DNA from: Acetobacteraceae bacterium UBA6159
Lineage (GTDB): Bacteria > Pseudomonadota > Alphaproteobacteria > Acetobacterales > Acetobacteraceae
Length of the DNA: 64,000 nucleotides
Assembly (NCBI GenBank): GCA_002422345.1
Contig: DIUL01000032.1
Span: 1-64,000, forward strand
Direction of reading: 5' to 3'
Below the pieces are notes generated by a model. That model was not told the DNA's origin and searched no databases. It saw only the letters and a list, made by a program, of their open reading frames with translations. Position 1 is the first letter of the stretch; each line of letters begins with the position of its first letter. Shown one piece after another: positions 16,734 through 26,164 of the stretch. A program made the translations under genes and the position numbers.

Positions 16734-18356
16734 ATGTCCATGAGTGAGCGTATGACGGGTGGCGAGGCCGTGGTCCGCACCTTGGCGCGTTTCGGTGTCG
16801 ATACCGTGTTCGGGTTGCCGGGCATCCAGCTCGATCCGCTGTTCGATGCCCTGTATGGGCAGCGGCAGTCCATCCGCACCTTCCACACGCGGCATGAACA
16901 AGGTTCCGCCTACATGGCGCTTGGCTACGCGCAGGCGTCCGGCAAGGTGGGCGTGTTCGCCGTGGTGCCCGGGCCGGGCATCCTGAACGCGACCGCCGCT
17001 CTGGCCACCGCCGCCGGGTCGAATGTGCCGGTCTTGGCGCTGACGGGGCAGATCCCGTCGAAGCAGATCGGCCTCGGCCTGGGCATTCCGCACGAATTGC
17101 GGGACCAGGAAGCGGCGCTGCGGGGCGTGGTGCCTTGGGTCGAACTGGCTCGGTCTCCCGCCGAGGCGCCTGGGCTGCTGACCGACGCCTTCCGTTCCAT
17201 GCTGGGCGGGCGGCACCAGCCGGCGGTGTTCGAGATGGCCCCCGATATCCTGGCGCGGTCCGAGGACGTGACCCTGCCCGAGGGTTTTGAACCCCCGGCG
17301 CGGCCCACGCCCGACCCAGCCGCGGTGAAGGCAGCCCTGGCCTTGCTGGCCGGAGCCAAACGGCCGGCGATCTTCGTGGGCGCCGGGGCGATGGACGCGA
17401 GCGATGCGCTGGTTCGTTTCGCCGAACGGCTGCAAGCGCCCGTCATCATGAGCCGGACAGGGAAAGGGACGATCTCCAGCCGGCATCCCCTGGCGGTGGG
17501 GATGCTGGAGGGGCAGGCGATGTGGCCCGATGTCGACGTGGCGGTGATCGTCGGCACCCGCTTCCTCGCCCCAGCCCTGTCCTGGGGGCGAGCGGGGGAG
17601 GTGCGGACCATCCGCATCGACATCGACCCCGCGCAGGCGGCTTTGCCGACGCCGGCCGACGTGACGCTGATCTGCCACGCCGATACGGGGATGGACGCGC
17701 TGCTGGAGGGAATGGCGCAACGGCCCTCGGTCACCGCATCCGTCGCGGCGGTGCGGCAGGAGGTGGATGCGAGCCTCGCGACGCTGGAGCAACAATACCA
17801 GCTTGCCCGCGTGATCCGGGAGGAGATGCCGGATGACGGCATCATCGTCACCGACGTGACCCAGGTGGCGACGTTCATCCAGTACGGGATGGATGTGTAT
17901 GAGCCTCGGACCCTGATCACCCCGGGGTTCCAGGGGACGCTGGGCTATGCGTATCCGACCGCTTTGGGCGCCAAGGTGGCGTGTCCCGGGAAGAAGGTGC
18001 TGTCGATTTCGGGCGATGGCGGCTTCATGTTCAACGTGCAGGAGCTTTCGACCGCCGTCGCGCATGGGATCGATGTGGTGGCGATCGTGATGAACGATGG
18101 CGCGTTCGGGAACGTGAAGCGCATCCAGCAGACGACCTATGGCGGGCGGATGATCGGTGTCGACCTCCGCAATCCGGATTTTGTGGCTCTGGCGCGGAGT
18201 TTCGGGATGCGGGGGATGAAGGCGGAAACGCCTGAGGCTCTGCGGGCCGCGCTGCGGGAGGCGTTTGCGGGGCCGGGGCCGGCGTTGATTGAAATCCCCG
18301 TGGGGGAACTGCCGAGCATTTGGGGGTTGATTAAGCGGCCGCCTTCTGGGGGGTAA
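16734..18356 (+). CDS. Thiamine-diphosphate-dependent enzyme (acetolactate synthase/decarboxylase-like)
   Basis: A 540-aa protein with the three domains of the IlvB/benzoylformate decarboxylase family. The N-terminal catalytic glutamate is in TRHEQGSAYMALGYAQASG. The C-terminal ThDP motif begins at GDGGFMFNVQELSTA and reaches the metal-binding Asn in IVMNDGAFGN. No small regulatory subunit gene lies nearby, so branched-chain synthesis is less likely than a catabolic 2-oxoacid role. The start could be 16734 or the ATG two codons later (16740). Confidence 0.88.
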   Translation: MSMSERMTGGEAVVRTLARFGVDTVFGLPGIQLDPLFDALYGQRQSIRTFHTRHEQGSAYMALGYAQASGKVGVFAVVPGPGILNATAALATAAGSNVPVLALTGQIPSKQIGLGLGIPHELRDQEAALRGVVPWVELARSPAEAPGLLTDAFRSMLGGRHQPAVFEMAPDILARSEDVTLPEGFEPPARPTPDPAAVKAALALLAGAKRPAIFVGAGAMDASDALVRFAERLQAPVIMSRTGKGTISSRHPLAVGMLEGQAMWPDVDVAVIVGTRFLAPALSWGRAGEVRTIRIDIDPAQAALPTPADVTLICHADTGMDALLEGMAQRPSVTASVAAVRQEVDASLATLEQQYQLARVIREEMPDDGIIVTDVTQVATFIQYGMDVYEPRTLITPGFQGTLGYAYPTALGAKVACPGKKVLSISGDGGFMFNVQELSTAVAHGIDVVAIVMNDGAFGNVKRIQQTTYGGRMIGVDLRNPDFVALARSFGMRGMKAETPEALRAALREAFAGPGPALIEIPVGELPSIWGLIKRPPSGG

Positions 18357-18433
18357 TGGGGGGCTGTGGCACGCGGAATGTCAGCTTCCTGATACCAGGT
18401 GGCTTTGACGTAGACCCTTGTGGTTGCTACCGC

Positions 18434-18520
18434 GTCATGGTGGCCGCAGGGCCACCACCCACGACTTTCTCTCGTCCAGCACGGCACAGTCGTGGATGGC
18501 GGCCCTGCGGCCGCCACGAC
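18434..18520 (+). terminator. Large imperfect inverted repeat between convergent genes
   Basis: Two 33-nt arms (18434-18466 and 18488-18520) are reverse complements with only a few mismatches. Both contain a GGCCGCAGGGCC core, and the loop is 21 nt. They separate the ThDP enzyme gene (plus) from the helicase gene (minus). The element probably ends transcription from both sides and may be a dispersed palindromic repeat. Confidence 0.55.
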
Positions 18521-18533
18521 GAATGTGGGTCCC

Positions 18534-20267
18534 TCAGGCGGTCCGCTTCTTATAAACCCGCGGCCCGCCTGGGGGCCGATCCGCACCCGCGGGCTTCCCG
18601 CGGAACTGGCGTTCCGGCATCGGGCCGTCGCCGGCGCGGGTGATCCGGGCCTCGGAGGCAGGCAGGTTGGCGGTGGCCTCGGCGAAGGCCTCGCTCATTT
18701 CCCGGCTGATCTCGAACTGCGTATCCGTATCGAAAATCCGGATCGTCCCGATATCCCGCTTCGTCACCCCGCCCGCTCGACAGAGCAACGGCAGCAGCCA
18801 TTTCGGGTCCGCCCGGTGGTTACGCCCCAACGCGATGCGGAACCGAACCACGTCGCCGCTGGGAACGCCCGAGCGAGGCGACGGCGGCGGACGATCATCG
18901 TCGCGCGGCGCCCGAGGATGCGCCGTCCGCTCATAAGGCGCCCGTTCCTGGCGCGCCGGGGCAGGGGGCGGCTGCGGGGAGACATTCGCGGCCTCCGGCA
19001 GTTGCCGGCGATGCAGGCGCAGCAGCGCGGCGGCGATCGCCACCGGATCATGCGCGGCCAGCAGAGCCTCGGCTTCCGTGCGTTCCTGACCGTCCGGCAG
19101 ATCCAGCATCGGGTCGGTCAGCAGGCGTTCGCGGTCGCGGCCGTTGATGTCCTCGGCCGTCGGCGCGCCGGACCAGGCGACCCGGACGCGAGCGGCGTTG
19201 GACACCTGCTCCGCTCGGCGGCGCTTGGAGAAGGGCACGATCAGGACCGACACACCCTTGCGCCCAGCCCGCCCGGTGCGGCCACTGCGATGCAGCAGCG
19301 TCTCCGGGTTCGTCGGGAGATCGGCATGCACGACCAGGTCCAGCGCCGGCAGGTCGAGCCCGCGCGCCGCGACATCGGTGCAGACGCCCACGCGGGCGCG
19401 CCCGGACCGCAGCGCGTCCAGAGCCGTCGTGCGTTCATGCTGGCTGAGTTCGCCCGACAGCATGACCGCGGCGAACCCACGCTCCACCAGCGACTGGTGC
19501 AGGCGGCGGGTGGCGTCGCGGGTGGCGCAGAAGACCAGGGCGCCTGGAGCCTCATACCACCGTAGGATGTTGATGAGGGCGGCTTCGGTCTCATGGCCGG
19601 GGGCGAGAATACCCCGATATTCAATGTCGTTATGCGGCTGGGTGCGGTCGATCGTGTCGATCCGCAGGGCGTTGCGCTGATACTTGCGTGCCAGAGCGGC
19701 GATGTCGTGGGGAATGGTGGCCGAGAACATCAGCGTCCGGCGTTCGGCCGGGGCGGCCTGGAGCAGGAATTCCAGTTCCTCCTGGAAGCCGAGGTCCAGC
19801 ATCTCATCCGCCTCGTCCAGCACGACGACCTTCAGCGCGGAGAGGTTCAGGTTGCCGCGCCGCAGGTGATCGCCCAGGCGGCCAGGGGTGCCGACGACGA
19901 TGTGGCAGCCGGATTGCAGGGCGCGGGCCTCGCGCCGGATGTCCATGCCGCCCACGCAGGAAACGATCCGCGCGCCGGCATACAGCCAGGCGAGTTCGGC
20001 CTGCACCTGCAAGGCGAGTTCACGCGTCGGCGCGATGGCGAGGGCGATGGGCGCGCCATGCGGCGGCATCCCGCCATGCGGCATCAGGGTGGAAGCAGCG
20101 GCGAGGCCAAAGGCCACGGTCTTGCCCGACCCGGTGCGGGCGGAGACGAGCAGATCCCGCCCCTCCGCATCAGGCCGCAGGACGGCGGCCTGCACTTCGG
20201 TCGGTTCGAGGTAACCGCGGGCGATCAGCGCCGCGTCGAGCATCGGATGGACTTGGGGAAACATCAT
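18534..20267 (-). CDS. DEAD-box ATP-dependent RNA helicase with DbpA-type RNA-binding domain
   Basis: A 577-aa RNA helicase. Motifs in order are the Q motif with YLEPTEVQ, Walker A SARTGSGKT, Ia PTRELALQ, Ib TPGR, II DEAD, III SAT, V ARGLDLP and VI HRSGRTGRAGRKG. A Pro/Arg-rich linker leads to a C-terminal DbpA-like domain (RFRIALGRNH, DIGTIRIFDTDTQFEIS), which in DbpA binds 23S rRNA hairpin 92. A role in ribosome assembly or RNA remodelling is likely. The start is one of two adjacent ATGs. Confidence 0.93.
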   Translation of the reverse strand: MMFPQVHPMLDAALIARGYLEPTEVQAAVLRPDAEGRDLLVSARTGSGKTVAFGLAAASTLMPHGGMPPHGAPIALAIAPTRELALQVQAELAWLYAGARIVSCVGGMDIRREARALQSGCHIVVGTPGRLGDHLRRGNLNLSALKVVVLDEADEMLDLGFQEELEFLLQAAPAERRTLMFSATIPHDIAALARKYQRNALRIDTIDRTQPHNDIEYRGILAPGHETEAALINILRWYEAPGALVFCATRDATRRLHQSLVERGFAAVMLSGELSQHERTTALDALRSGRARVGVCTDVAARGLDLPALDLVVHADLPTNPETLLHRSGRTGRAGRKGVSVLIVPFSKRRRAEQVSNAARVRVAWSGAPTAEDINGRDRERLLTDPMLDLPDGQERTEAEALLAAHDPVAIAAALLRLHRRQLPEAANVSPQPPPAPARQERAPYERTAHPRAPRDDDRPPPSPRSGVPSGDVVRFRIALGRNHRADPKWLLPLLCRAGGVTKRDIGTIRIFDTDTQFEISREMSEAFAEATANLPASEARITRAGDGPMPERQFRGKPAGADRPPGGPRVYKKRTA

Positions 20268-20303
20268 GCGGGGGGTTTAGGCGGATTGTGGGCTTCGCGC
20301 CAC

Positions 20304-20408
20304 TTATTGTGCATCCGCGAAATAACAGGTCTGTGTTGCTTGCGCGGGCCGCGTCGGAGGGTCGTTCTTGATCGACCGCAGCAGTTCGTCATGGACCTTG
20401 TCGGTCAT
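20304..20408 (-). CDS. Possible 34-aa small ORF
   Basis: Between the GMC oxidoreductase (ending 20467) and the helicase, the minus strand can encode MTDKVHDELLRSIKNDPP followed by a short polar tail (34 aa). AGGGG precedes the ATG, but too closely for a good ribosome binding site. Otherwise the 199-bp gap at 20268-20466 holds only the helicase promoter region. The call is weak. Confidence 0.2.
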   Translation of the reverse strand: MTDKVHDELLRSIKNDPPTRPAQATQTCYFADAQ

Positions 20409-20466
20409 GCCCCTGGCCGCCGCGGTCGCCTGGGTCCGCGCTCAGACTGGAGCGCGGCGATTCCGC

Positions 20467-22071
20467 TCACCCCCGCGCATCCTCCAGCACAAGGTCGGAA
20501 ACCTTTTCCCCAATCATGATCGACGGCGCATTCGTATTCCCCGACGTTAGCGTGGGCATGATCGAAGCATCGGCGATCCGCAGCCCCGTGATCCCGTGCA
20601 CACGCAGCCGCTCATCCACCACCGCCATCGGGTCCTGTCCCATCTTGCAGGTCCCGACCGGGTGATACGTCGTCTCCGCCGCCGCCTTCACCCAGTCCAG
20701 GATTTCATCGTCCGAGTTCCGGTTCGTGCCGGGCGCGATCTCGCTCACCTGCAAGGACGCCATCACCGGCGACCGCATGATGGAGCACGCGATCCGCACT
20801 GCCCGCACCGTCAGTTCCGCATCCGGGGCCGATGACAGGAAGTTGAAGTTGATCGACGGCGGCCGCCGCGGGTCCGACGACGTGATGTGGATATGCCCCT
20901 TGCTCTCCGGCCGCATCACATGGGCGTAGCAGGTCATGCCCGACTGCTTCGACAGCACCGGCCCCTTCGGCCCGGGCTCGGTCAGCATCGGCACCCAGCC
21001 GAGCAACAGGTCGGGCGCCTCCAACCCCTCCCGCGACTTCACGAAAGCCCGCATCGGCGCCGCCACCATCGCCAGCATGCTCGGCTGCCCGACGACATAG
21101 CGGAAGGCCTGGTTCACCAGGCCCAGCCCACGGCCGCGATCGTTGAACGTCACGCCCGGCGCGCCGACCGCCCAACGGGTCCGAGGCGCGAAGTGGTCCC
21201 GCAGGTTCTCCCCCACGCCAGGCAGCGCGTGGCGCACCTCGATACCCAGGCCGCTCAGCCGCTCCGGCTGGCCGATGCCCGACAATTCCAGCAATTGCGG
21301 GGAGTTGATGGAGCCCGCGCTGACCACGACCTCCCGCCCGCACCGGGCTTCCCGCGTCACTCCGGCCACGGAGTAACGGACGCCGACGCAGCGCTTGCCG
21401 TCCAGGATCAGGCCCTCGGTCAAGGCGTCGGTTTCGATGTGCAGGTTCGGGCGGCTGCGGATCGGTTCCAGGTAGCAGGCCGCGGTGCTCATGCGCCGGC
21501 GCGACGCGATGGTCGCCTGGCTCATGGCGATGCCTTCCTGGCTGGCACCGTTGTAGTCGGGGTTGTGCGGGATGCCGACGTGCTCCGCCGCCTTGATGAT
21601 GGTCGTCAGCAACGGTCCCGTGGGCTTGGGGTTGGTGACCCGCAGAGGTCCCTCGCGGCCACGGAACCGATCGTCGCCATCCGCCTCGTAGCTTTCCATG
21701 CGCTTGAACAAAGGCAGGACGTCGTCATAGCTCCAGCCCTTGTTGCCCATCTGCGCCCAGGTATCGAAGTCCTGCGCCTGCCCGCGCACGAAGGCCAGGC
21801 CGTTGATGGAGCTTGATCCGCCCAGGATTTTCCCGCGCGGCACGGGCAGCTTGCGGCCGTTGGTGTTGGCCTCGGGTTCCGAGCTGTACAGCCAGTTCGC
21901 CGCCGGGTTGGTCAGCAGCTTGGCATAGCCGATCGGGATGCGGGACCAGGGATGGCTCGCCGGACCGGCTTCAATCAGCAGCACCTTGTTGCGCGGATCG
22001 GCGGACAGCCGGTGGGCAACGACCGCGCCGGCGGAACCGGCTCCGACAACGATATAGTCGTAGGTCTGCAT
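20467..22071 (-). CDS. GMC-family oxidoreductase (choline dehydrogenase-like)
   Basis: A 534-aa FAD enzyme oxidising alcohols. The FAD motif is YDYIVVGAGSAGAVVAHRLS at the N-terminus. GMC signature 1 is around GGSSSINGLAFVRG and signature 2 around GSINSPQLLELSGIG. The catalytic His is in TYHPVGTCKMG and the partner Asn in SGNTNAPSIMIGEK. Start 22071 (MQTYDYI) is preferred over a 30-residue Arg-rich extension. No betaine or choline genes lie nearby, so the substrate is open. Confidence 0.93.
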   Translation of the reverse strand: MQTYDYIVVGAGSAGAVVAHRLSADPRNKVLLIEAGPASHPWSRIPIGYAKLLTNPAANWLYSSEPEANTNGRKLPVPRGKILGGSSSINGLAFVRGQAQDFDTWAQMGNKGWSYDDVLPLFKRMESYEADGDDRFRGREGPLRVTNPKPTGPLLTTIIKAAEHVGIPHNPDYNGASQEGIAMSQATIASRRRMSTAACYLEPIRSRPNLHIETDALTEGLILDGKRCVGVRYSVAGVTREARCGREVVVSAGSINSPQLLELSGIGQPERLSGLGIEVRHALPGVGENLRDHFAPRTRWAVGAPGVTFNDRGRGLGLVNQAFRYVVGQPSMLAMVAAPMRAFVKSREGLEAPDLLLGWVPMLTEPGPKGPVLSKQSGMTCYAHVMRPESKGHIHITSSDPRRPPSINFNFLSSAPDAELTVRAVRIACSIMRSPVMASLQVSEIAPGTNRNSDDEILDWVKAAAETTYHPVGTCKMGQDPMAVVDERLRVHGITGLRIADASIMPTLTSGNTNAPSIMIGEKVSDLVLEDARG

Positions 22072-22292
22072 GGCCCCTAGGTCCCCTCGGATCACGTCAC
22101 GCCGCCGATCGGAACGTCCGCGTCCCGAGGACCGCCGGTTCATTGCGATTCCCGCCGGCAAGGTCCCGCCGCAGTATCCCCGCGCATCCCGGTTCTTTCA
22201 ACCGCCGGCCGCCTGATTGCGAATGAGACCATGCCGTGTGATGGTCCCACCCGTTCAGCCGAGCGACCACTTCCATGAGATGATTCAGGGAC
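22072..22292. promoter_or_regulatory. Divergent intergenic region (GMC oxidoreductase / LOG-family gene)
   Basis: A 221-bp gap between divergent starts that must carry both promoters. I see no clear operator. Confidence 0.3.
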
Positions 22293-23108
22293 ATGACCGA
22301 TCACAGTGCCCAAACCCGCGCCCGGGCCTATCGCCTGCCGGTCGAGGACACCGACTTCCTCCTGCGGGAGGAGATGCGCGATATCCGCTTCGCCCTGGAA
22401 TTCGCCAAGGCTGACCTGGGCCTGCGTGACTGGGGCATCCGCTCCACCATCATCGTGTTCGGCACCGCCCGCGCGCCTTCGCCCGAGGAATACGCCGCTG
22501 CCCTCGCGGCAAGCGCGACGCCGGAAGCTCGTGCGGCGGTCGAGAAACTGGCACCGCGCCTGGCGTCCTACCAGGCGGCGCGGGAATTCGGGCGCATCGT
22601 GTCCGAACGCGGCGGGGCCTTCGCGCCCCGGGATCGCTGGCGGGACAACGTGATCGCGACCGGCGGCGGCCCGGGCATCATGGAGGCGGCGAACCGCGGC
22701 GCCTTCGAAAGCGGCGCTCCCAGCATCGGATTCAACATCAGCCTGCCGCGCGAACAGGGACCCAATCACTTCACGACGCCCGAGCTGACATTCCGGTTCC
22801 ATTACTTCGCCATGCGGAAGATGCACATGGCGATGCGCGCCAACGCCCTGGTCGTGTTTCCCGGCGGCTTCGGCACGATGGATGAGCTGTTCGAAATCCT
22901 GACCCTCGCCCAGACCCGCAAGATGCCGCCCATTCCGATCGTGCTGTACGACGCGGCGTATTGGCGGCGCGTGATTTCCTTCGATGCGATGGTGGAGGCC
23001 GGGATGATCGAGCCCGAGGACCTGGCCCTGTTCGACTTCGCCGATACGCCCGAAGCGATCTGGGAATCCCTGGTGCGACGAGGCCTGGTGACCGAGCCGC
23101 GGGAGTAG
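22293..23108 (+). CDS. LOG family protein (nucleotide 5'-monophosphate phosphoribohydrolase-like)
   Basis: A 271-aa protein of the LOG/TIGR00730 family, Rossmann-like enzymes that cleave the N-glycosidic bond of nucleoside monophosphates. The signature PGGFGTMDELFE and the upstream GGGPGIMEAANRGAF are complete. It is longer than the ~190-aa plant-type LOG because of an N-terminal helical extension (FLLREEMRDIRFALEFAKAD). The true substrate in bacteria is unsettled. Confidence 0.9.
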   Translation: MTDHSAQTRARAYRLPVEDTDFLLREEMRDIRFALEFAKADLGLRDWGIRSTIIVFGTARAPSPEEYAAALAASATPEARAAVEKLAPRLASYQAAREFGRIVSERGGAFAPRDRWRDNVIATGGGPGIMEAANRGAFESGAPSIGFNISLPREQGPNHFTTPELTFRFHYFAMRKMHMAMRANALVVFPGGFGTMDELFEILTLAQTRKMPPIPIVLYDAAYWRRVISFDAMVEAGMIEPEDLALFDFADTPEAIWESLVRRGLVTEPRE

Positions 23109-23191
23109 CGGCGTGCTTGCGTGCCCGGCGGAGGGTGCGATAGTCCTGAAATCATTCCAGGCCTGTCATTCACCTTCCCGGAGAGACGCTC

Positions 23192-23728
23192 ATGAAATCA
23201 TCCCTTCTCGTTCGGGCCGGCGCGCTCGGCTTGCTCGCGCTGGGGGCGATGGCGCCGGACACCGCGCGGGCGAGCAGCCTGTGCGCCGGGGACTTCGCGA
23301 CCTCGCAGGTGCATCCGTGGCCGGCGGCGATGACGTTCTATCTGCCATTGCGCGAAACGTCTTCGACCAGCGGCGCCCGCATCCAGGCGTTCCGGTCGAG
23401 CCTGGAGAAGGCCGGGCTGACCATCGACCCGCAGGGGCGGGCGACGTTGCAGGTGGTCTTCACGATCCGCGGTGGTCCTGGCCCCGCCAGCGTCTTCAAC
23501 GACATGAACTGGCAGCGGCGGCCGACCGACCCGTCACTGCTGGTGGACCCGTCATTGCCAGGGGCGACCCTGCACCTGACCGTGATCGTCAGTGATCGCA
23601 CCGCCTATCAGCAGATCTGGGTCGCGACGATGGAGTGCAGGATCGAAACGCCGGATACCGCGGCGCTCGCGGGTGATATCGGCACCTCGCTGGGCAAGGC
23701 GATCGCCAGCGCGATGCGGCAGCGCTGA
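23192..23728 (+). CDS. Putative exported protein, unknown function
   Basis: A 178-aa protein with a classic Sec signal peptide (MKSSLLVRAGALGLLALGAM, probable cleavage after ARA near residue 29). The mature part has two cysteines (C31 and one in ATMECRIETP). It is rich in beta-type sequence and ends in SLGKAIASAMRQR. No family is recognised. It is convergent with the M23 peptidase gene, whose stop lies 25 bp away. Confidence 0.7.
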   Translation: MKSSLLVRAGALGLLALGAMAPDTARASSLCAGDFATSQVHPWPAAMTFYLPLRETSSTSGARIQAFRSSLEKAGLTIDPQGRATLQVVFTIRGGPGPASVFNDMNWQRRPTDPSLLVDPSLPGATLHLTVIVSDRTAYQQIWVATMECRIETPDTAALAGDIGTSLGKAIASAMRQR

Positions 23729-23753
23729 CGGGGTCCGCCCGCCCATCGGCGGT

Positions 23754-24263
23754 TTATCGCTGCGCCGTCTGTCCGCAGCGGTCGAACTTGAAATAGGGGG
23801 CTGGATCGACCCGCTGGCCGTTGACCTCCACCTCCAGGTGAAGGTGCGTCCCATAGGTGATGCCGGTGCGCCCGACCCGGCCCAGCGCCTCTCCCACCGC
23901 CACCGCGCGTTTGCCGGATGCGAGCGGCGGCGCCACGGTCCCCAGATGGGAATAGCGGGTGGTCAGCCCATCCGTGTGCTTCACGGTCACTTCCAGCCCG
24001 CCGGCGCCGATCCGGCGGATGCTGATGACCTGCCCGGCGGCGACGGCCCGCACCCAGGCCCCGGCCGGGGCCGGCAGGTCGATGCCGTTATGGAACCCCG
24101 AGGCGCGCGGTCCCCCCGTCGTGCGCGGCCCGAATGGGGAGGAGATGCAGGCGGGCGTGAACGGCGGCGTGAACGCCTCGGCGGCCAGGGCGCCCGATGC
24201 CGTGGGGAGCATGAGGGCGATCAGAAGGCCGAGTATGTGGGCGGACCGGGGGGACGACTTCAA
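23754..24263 (-). CDS. M23-family metallopeptidase (LytM-like), exported
   Basis: A short (169-aa) peptidoglycan endopeptidase-type domain. Zinc ligands are visible: His and Asp in GFHNGIDLPAP, and HxH in YGTHLHLEV. YSHLG is also present. The start is inferred as TTG at 24263, which gives a good Sec signal peptide (SAHILGLLIALMLPTASGALA). The frame stays open far upstream into the antisense of the next gene, and that part is rejected. It has no coiled coil and probably acts in the periplasm on cross-links. Confidence 0.8.
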   Translation of the reverse strand: MKSSPRSAHILGLLIALMLPTASGALAAEAFTPPFTPACISSPFGPRTTGGPRASGFHNGIDLPAPAGAWVRAVAAGQVISIRRIGAGGLEVTVKHTDGLTTRYSHLGTVAPPLASGKRAVAVGEALGRVGRTGITYGTHLHLEVEVNGQRVDPAPYFKFDRCGQTAQR

Positions 24264-24377
24264 ATCGTGCCTGCCGCGATCGGGGCACAAGTCGGGGGCG
24301 ACGCCGACCAAGAGGCGTGATAGGCTACCCGCCAGTAAGGTCCGCAGACCCCAACCCGAGCAGGAGCCTGAGACAAG

Positions 24378-26024
24378 ATGCTGGATGCCGCCATCGCCGA
24401 CGCCCATGCCAATGCGTCCGAGACCAAGACCTATGACGCCATCATCATTGGCGCCGGAATTGCCGGCATGTACCAACTTTATCGCCTCCGTCAGTTGGGC
24501 CTTTCGGTCCGCGTGTTTGAAACCGGCACCGGCGTGGGCGGCACCTGGTACTGGAACCGTTACCCCGGCGCGCGTTTCGATTCCGAGAGCTATACATATG
24601 GATTCTCCTTCTCGGAGGAGTTGCTGCAAGAGTGGAACTGGAGCGAGCATTTTGCCGCCCAGCCGGAAACCCTGACCTATCTGAACCATGTCGCCGACAA
24701 GTTCGACCTGCGGCGTGACATCCAGTTCAACGCCCGCGTGTCTTCGGCCACCTTCGATGAGCAGAAAAGCCAGTGGGGCGTGACGTTGGATACCGGGGAA
24801 ACCCACACCGCCCGGTTCCTGGTCACCGCGGTTGGCCCGCTGTCGGCCGACACGATGCCGAAGCTGCCGGGCGTGGACCGGTTCCGGGGCCAGTCCTTCC
24901 ACACCTATCGCTGGCCCAAGGAGGAAGTGAACTTCGCCGGCAAGCGCGTGGCCGTGATCGGCACGGGCGCGACGGGCGTGCAGGTGATCCAGACGATCGC
25001 CCCCGCGGTCGCGCAACTGACCGTGTTCCAGCGCACGCCCAACTGGTGCACGCCGCTGAACAACCGCAAGATCAGCGATGAGGAACAGCGCCAGATCAAG
25101 GGCAGCTACCCCGAGCTGTTCGAACTGCTGCGCACGACTCCCGGCTGCTACATCCACAACGCCGATCCGCGCGGCACCTTCGAGGTGACGGAGCAGGAGC
25201 GGGAAGCGTTCTGGGAGCAGCGCTACGGGGAGCCGGGCTTCGGCATCTGGCAGGCCAACTTCCATGACATGCTGACCGATCCGAAGGCGAACGCGCTGTT
25301 CAGCGATTTCGTCGCCCGCAAGATCCGCCAGCGGGTCAAGGACCCCGCCGTGGCCGACATGCTGATCCCGAAGTGCCATGGCTTCGGCACCCGCCGCGTG
25401 CCGCAGGAGACGGGCTATTACGAGGCCTTCAACCTGCCGCACGTGAAGCTGGTCGACATCAAGGCGACGCCGATCGAATGCATCACCGAGACCGGCATCA
25501 AGACCAGCGATGCCGAATACGACTTCGACATGATCATCTATGCCACCGGCTTCGACGCCATCACCGGCGCCTTTGACCGGATCGAGTTCCGGGGCGTTGG
25601 CGGGCAGCGGCTGAAGGACAAATGGGCGGATGGGCCGAAGACCTATCTCGGCCTGCAATCGGCCGGGTTCCCGAACATGTTGACGATCGTGGGGCCGCAC
25701 AACGCCTCCACCCGCTGCAACATCCCCCGCTGCATCGAGCAGAACGTTGACTGGGTCACCGACCTGCTGCGCCACGCGCGCGACACCGGCTGCACCCGGT
25801 TCGAGGCGACCGAGGAAGCCGAGGCCGACTGGTCGCGCCATATCAACGAACTTGCCGATGGCATGCTGTATACACAGATTGATTCCTGGGCGACCGGTAT
25901 CAACTCCAACGTCGAGGGCAAGAACGTCCGCCGCATCCTGCAGTACCAGGGTGGCGCGCCGGCCTATCGGGCGAAATGTGATGAGGTCGCGTCGAGCGGT
26001 TACGCCGGCATGGTTCTGCGCTGA
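24378..26024 (+). CDS. Baeyer-Villiger-type flavin monooxygenase
   Basis: A 548-aa FAD/NADPH enzyme that would insert oxygen next to a ketone carbonyl. The N-terminal FAD motif is IIIGAGIAGMYQLYRLRQLG followed by GGTWYWNRYPG. The Baeyer-Villiger fingerprint FxGxxxHxxxWP is exact (FRGQSFHTYRWP). The second Rossmann motif is VIGTGATGVQVIQ, and ATGFDAITG lies late. Cyclohexanone- and phenylacetone-type enzymes share this layout. The substrate is unknown. It stands just before the first liv operon. Confidence 0.93.
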   Translation: MLDAAIADAHANASETKTYDAIIIGAGIAGMYQLYRLRQLGLSVRVFETGTGVGGTWYWNRYPGARFDSESYTYGFSFSEELLQEWNWSEHFAAQPETLTYLNHVADKFDLRRDIQFNARVSSATFDEQKSQWGVTLDTGETHTARFLVTAVGPLSADTMPKLPGVDRFRGQSFHTYRWPKEEVNFAGKRVAVIGTGATGVQVIQTIAPAVAQLTVFQRTPNWCTPLNNRKISDEEQRQIKGSYPELFELLRTTPGCYIHNADPRGTFEVTEQEREAFWEQRYGEPGFGIWQANFHDMLTDPKANALFSDFVARKIRQRVKDPAVADMLIPKCHGFGTRRVPQETGYYEAFNLPHVKLVDIKATPIECITETGIKTSDAEYDFDMIIYATGFDAITGAFDRIEFRGVGGQRLKDKWADGPKTYLGLQSAGFPNMLTIVGPHNASTRCNIPRCIEQNVDWVTDLLRHARDTGCTRFEATEEAEADWSRHINELADGMLYTQIDSWATGINSNVEGKNVRRILQYQGGAPAYRAKCDEVASSGYAGMVLR

Positions 26025-26164
26025 ACGCACCGTTGCAACCCGGGATTAAAGTTTGGGGAGACGAAGAAAACTCCCGTCCCGGGAGTAGCACGCGCGTTGC
26101 GTTGATGAGATAAGCGGACCACGAAAGCCCCCGCCCAAGGCGGTTTACCAAACGAGGGAACGAG

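Noticed and set aside
24264..26030. Upstream extension of the M23 peptidase frame (to 758 aa)
   Set aside because: It runs antisense through the Baeyer-Villiger monooxygenase gene. A signal peptide start at 24263 explains the real gene.
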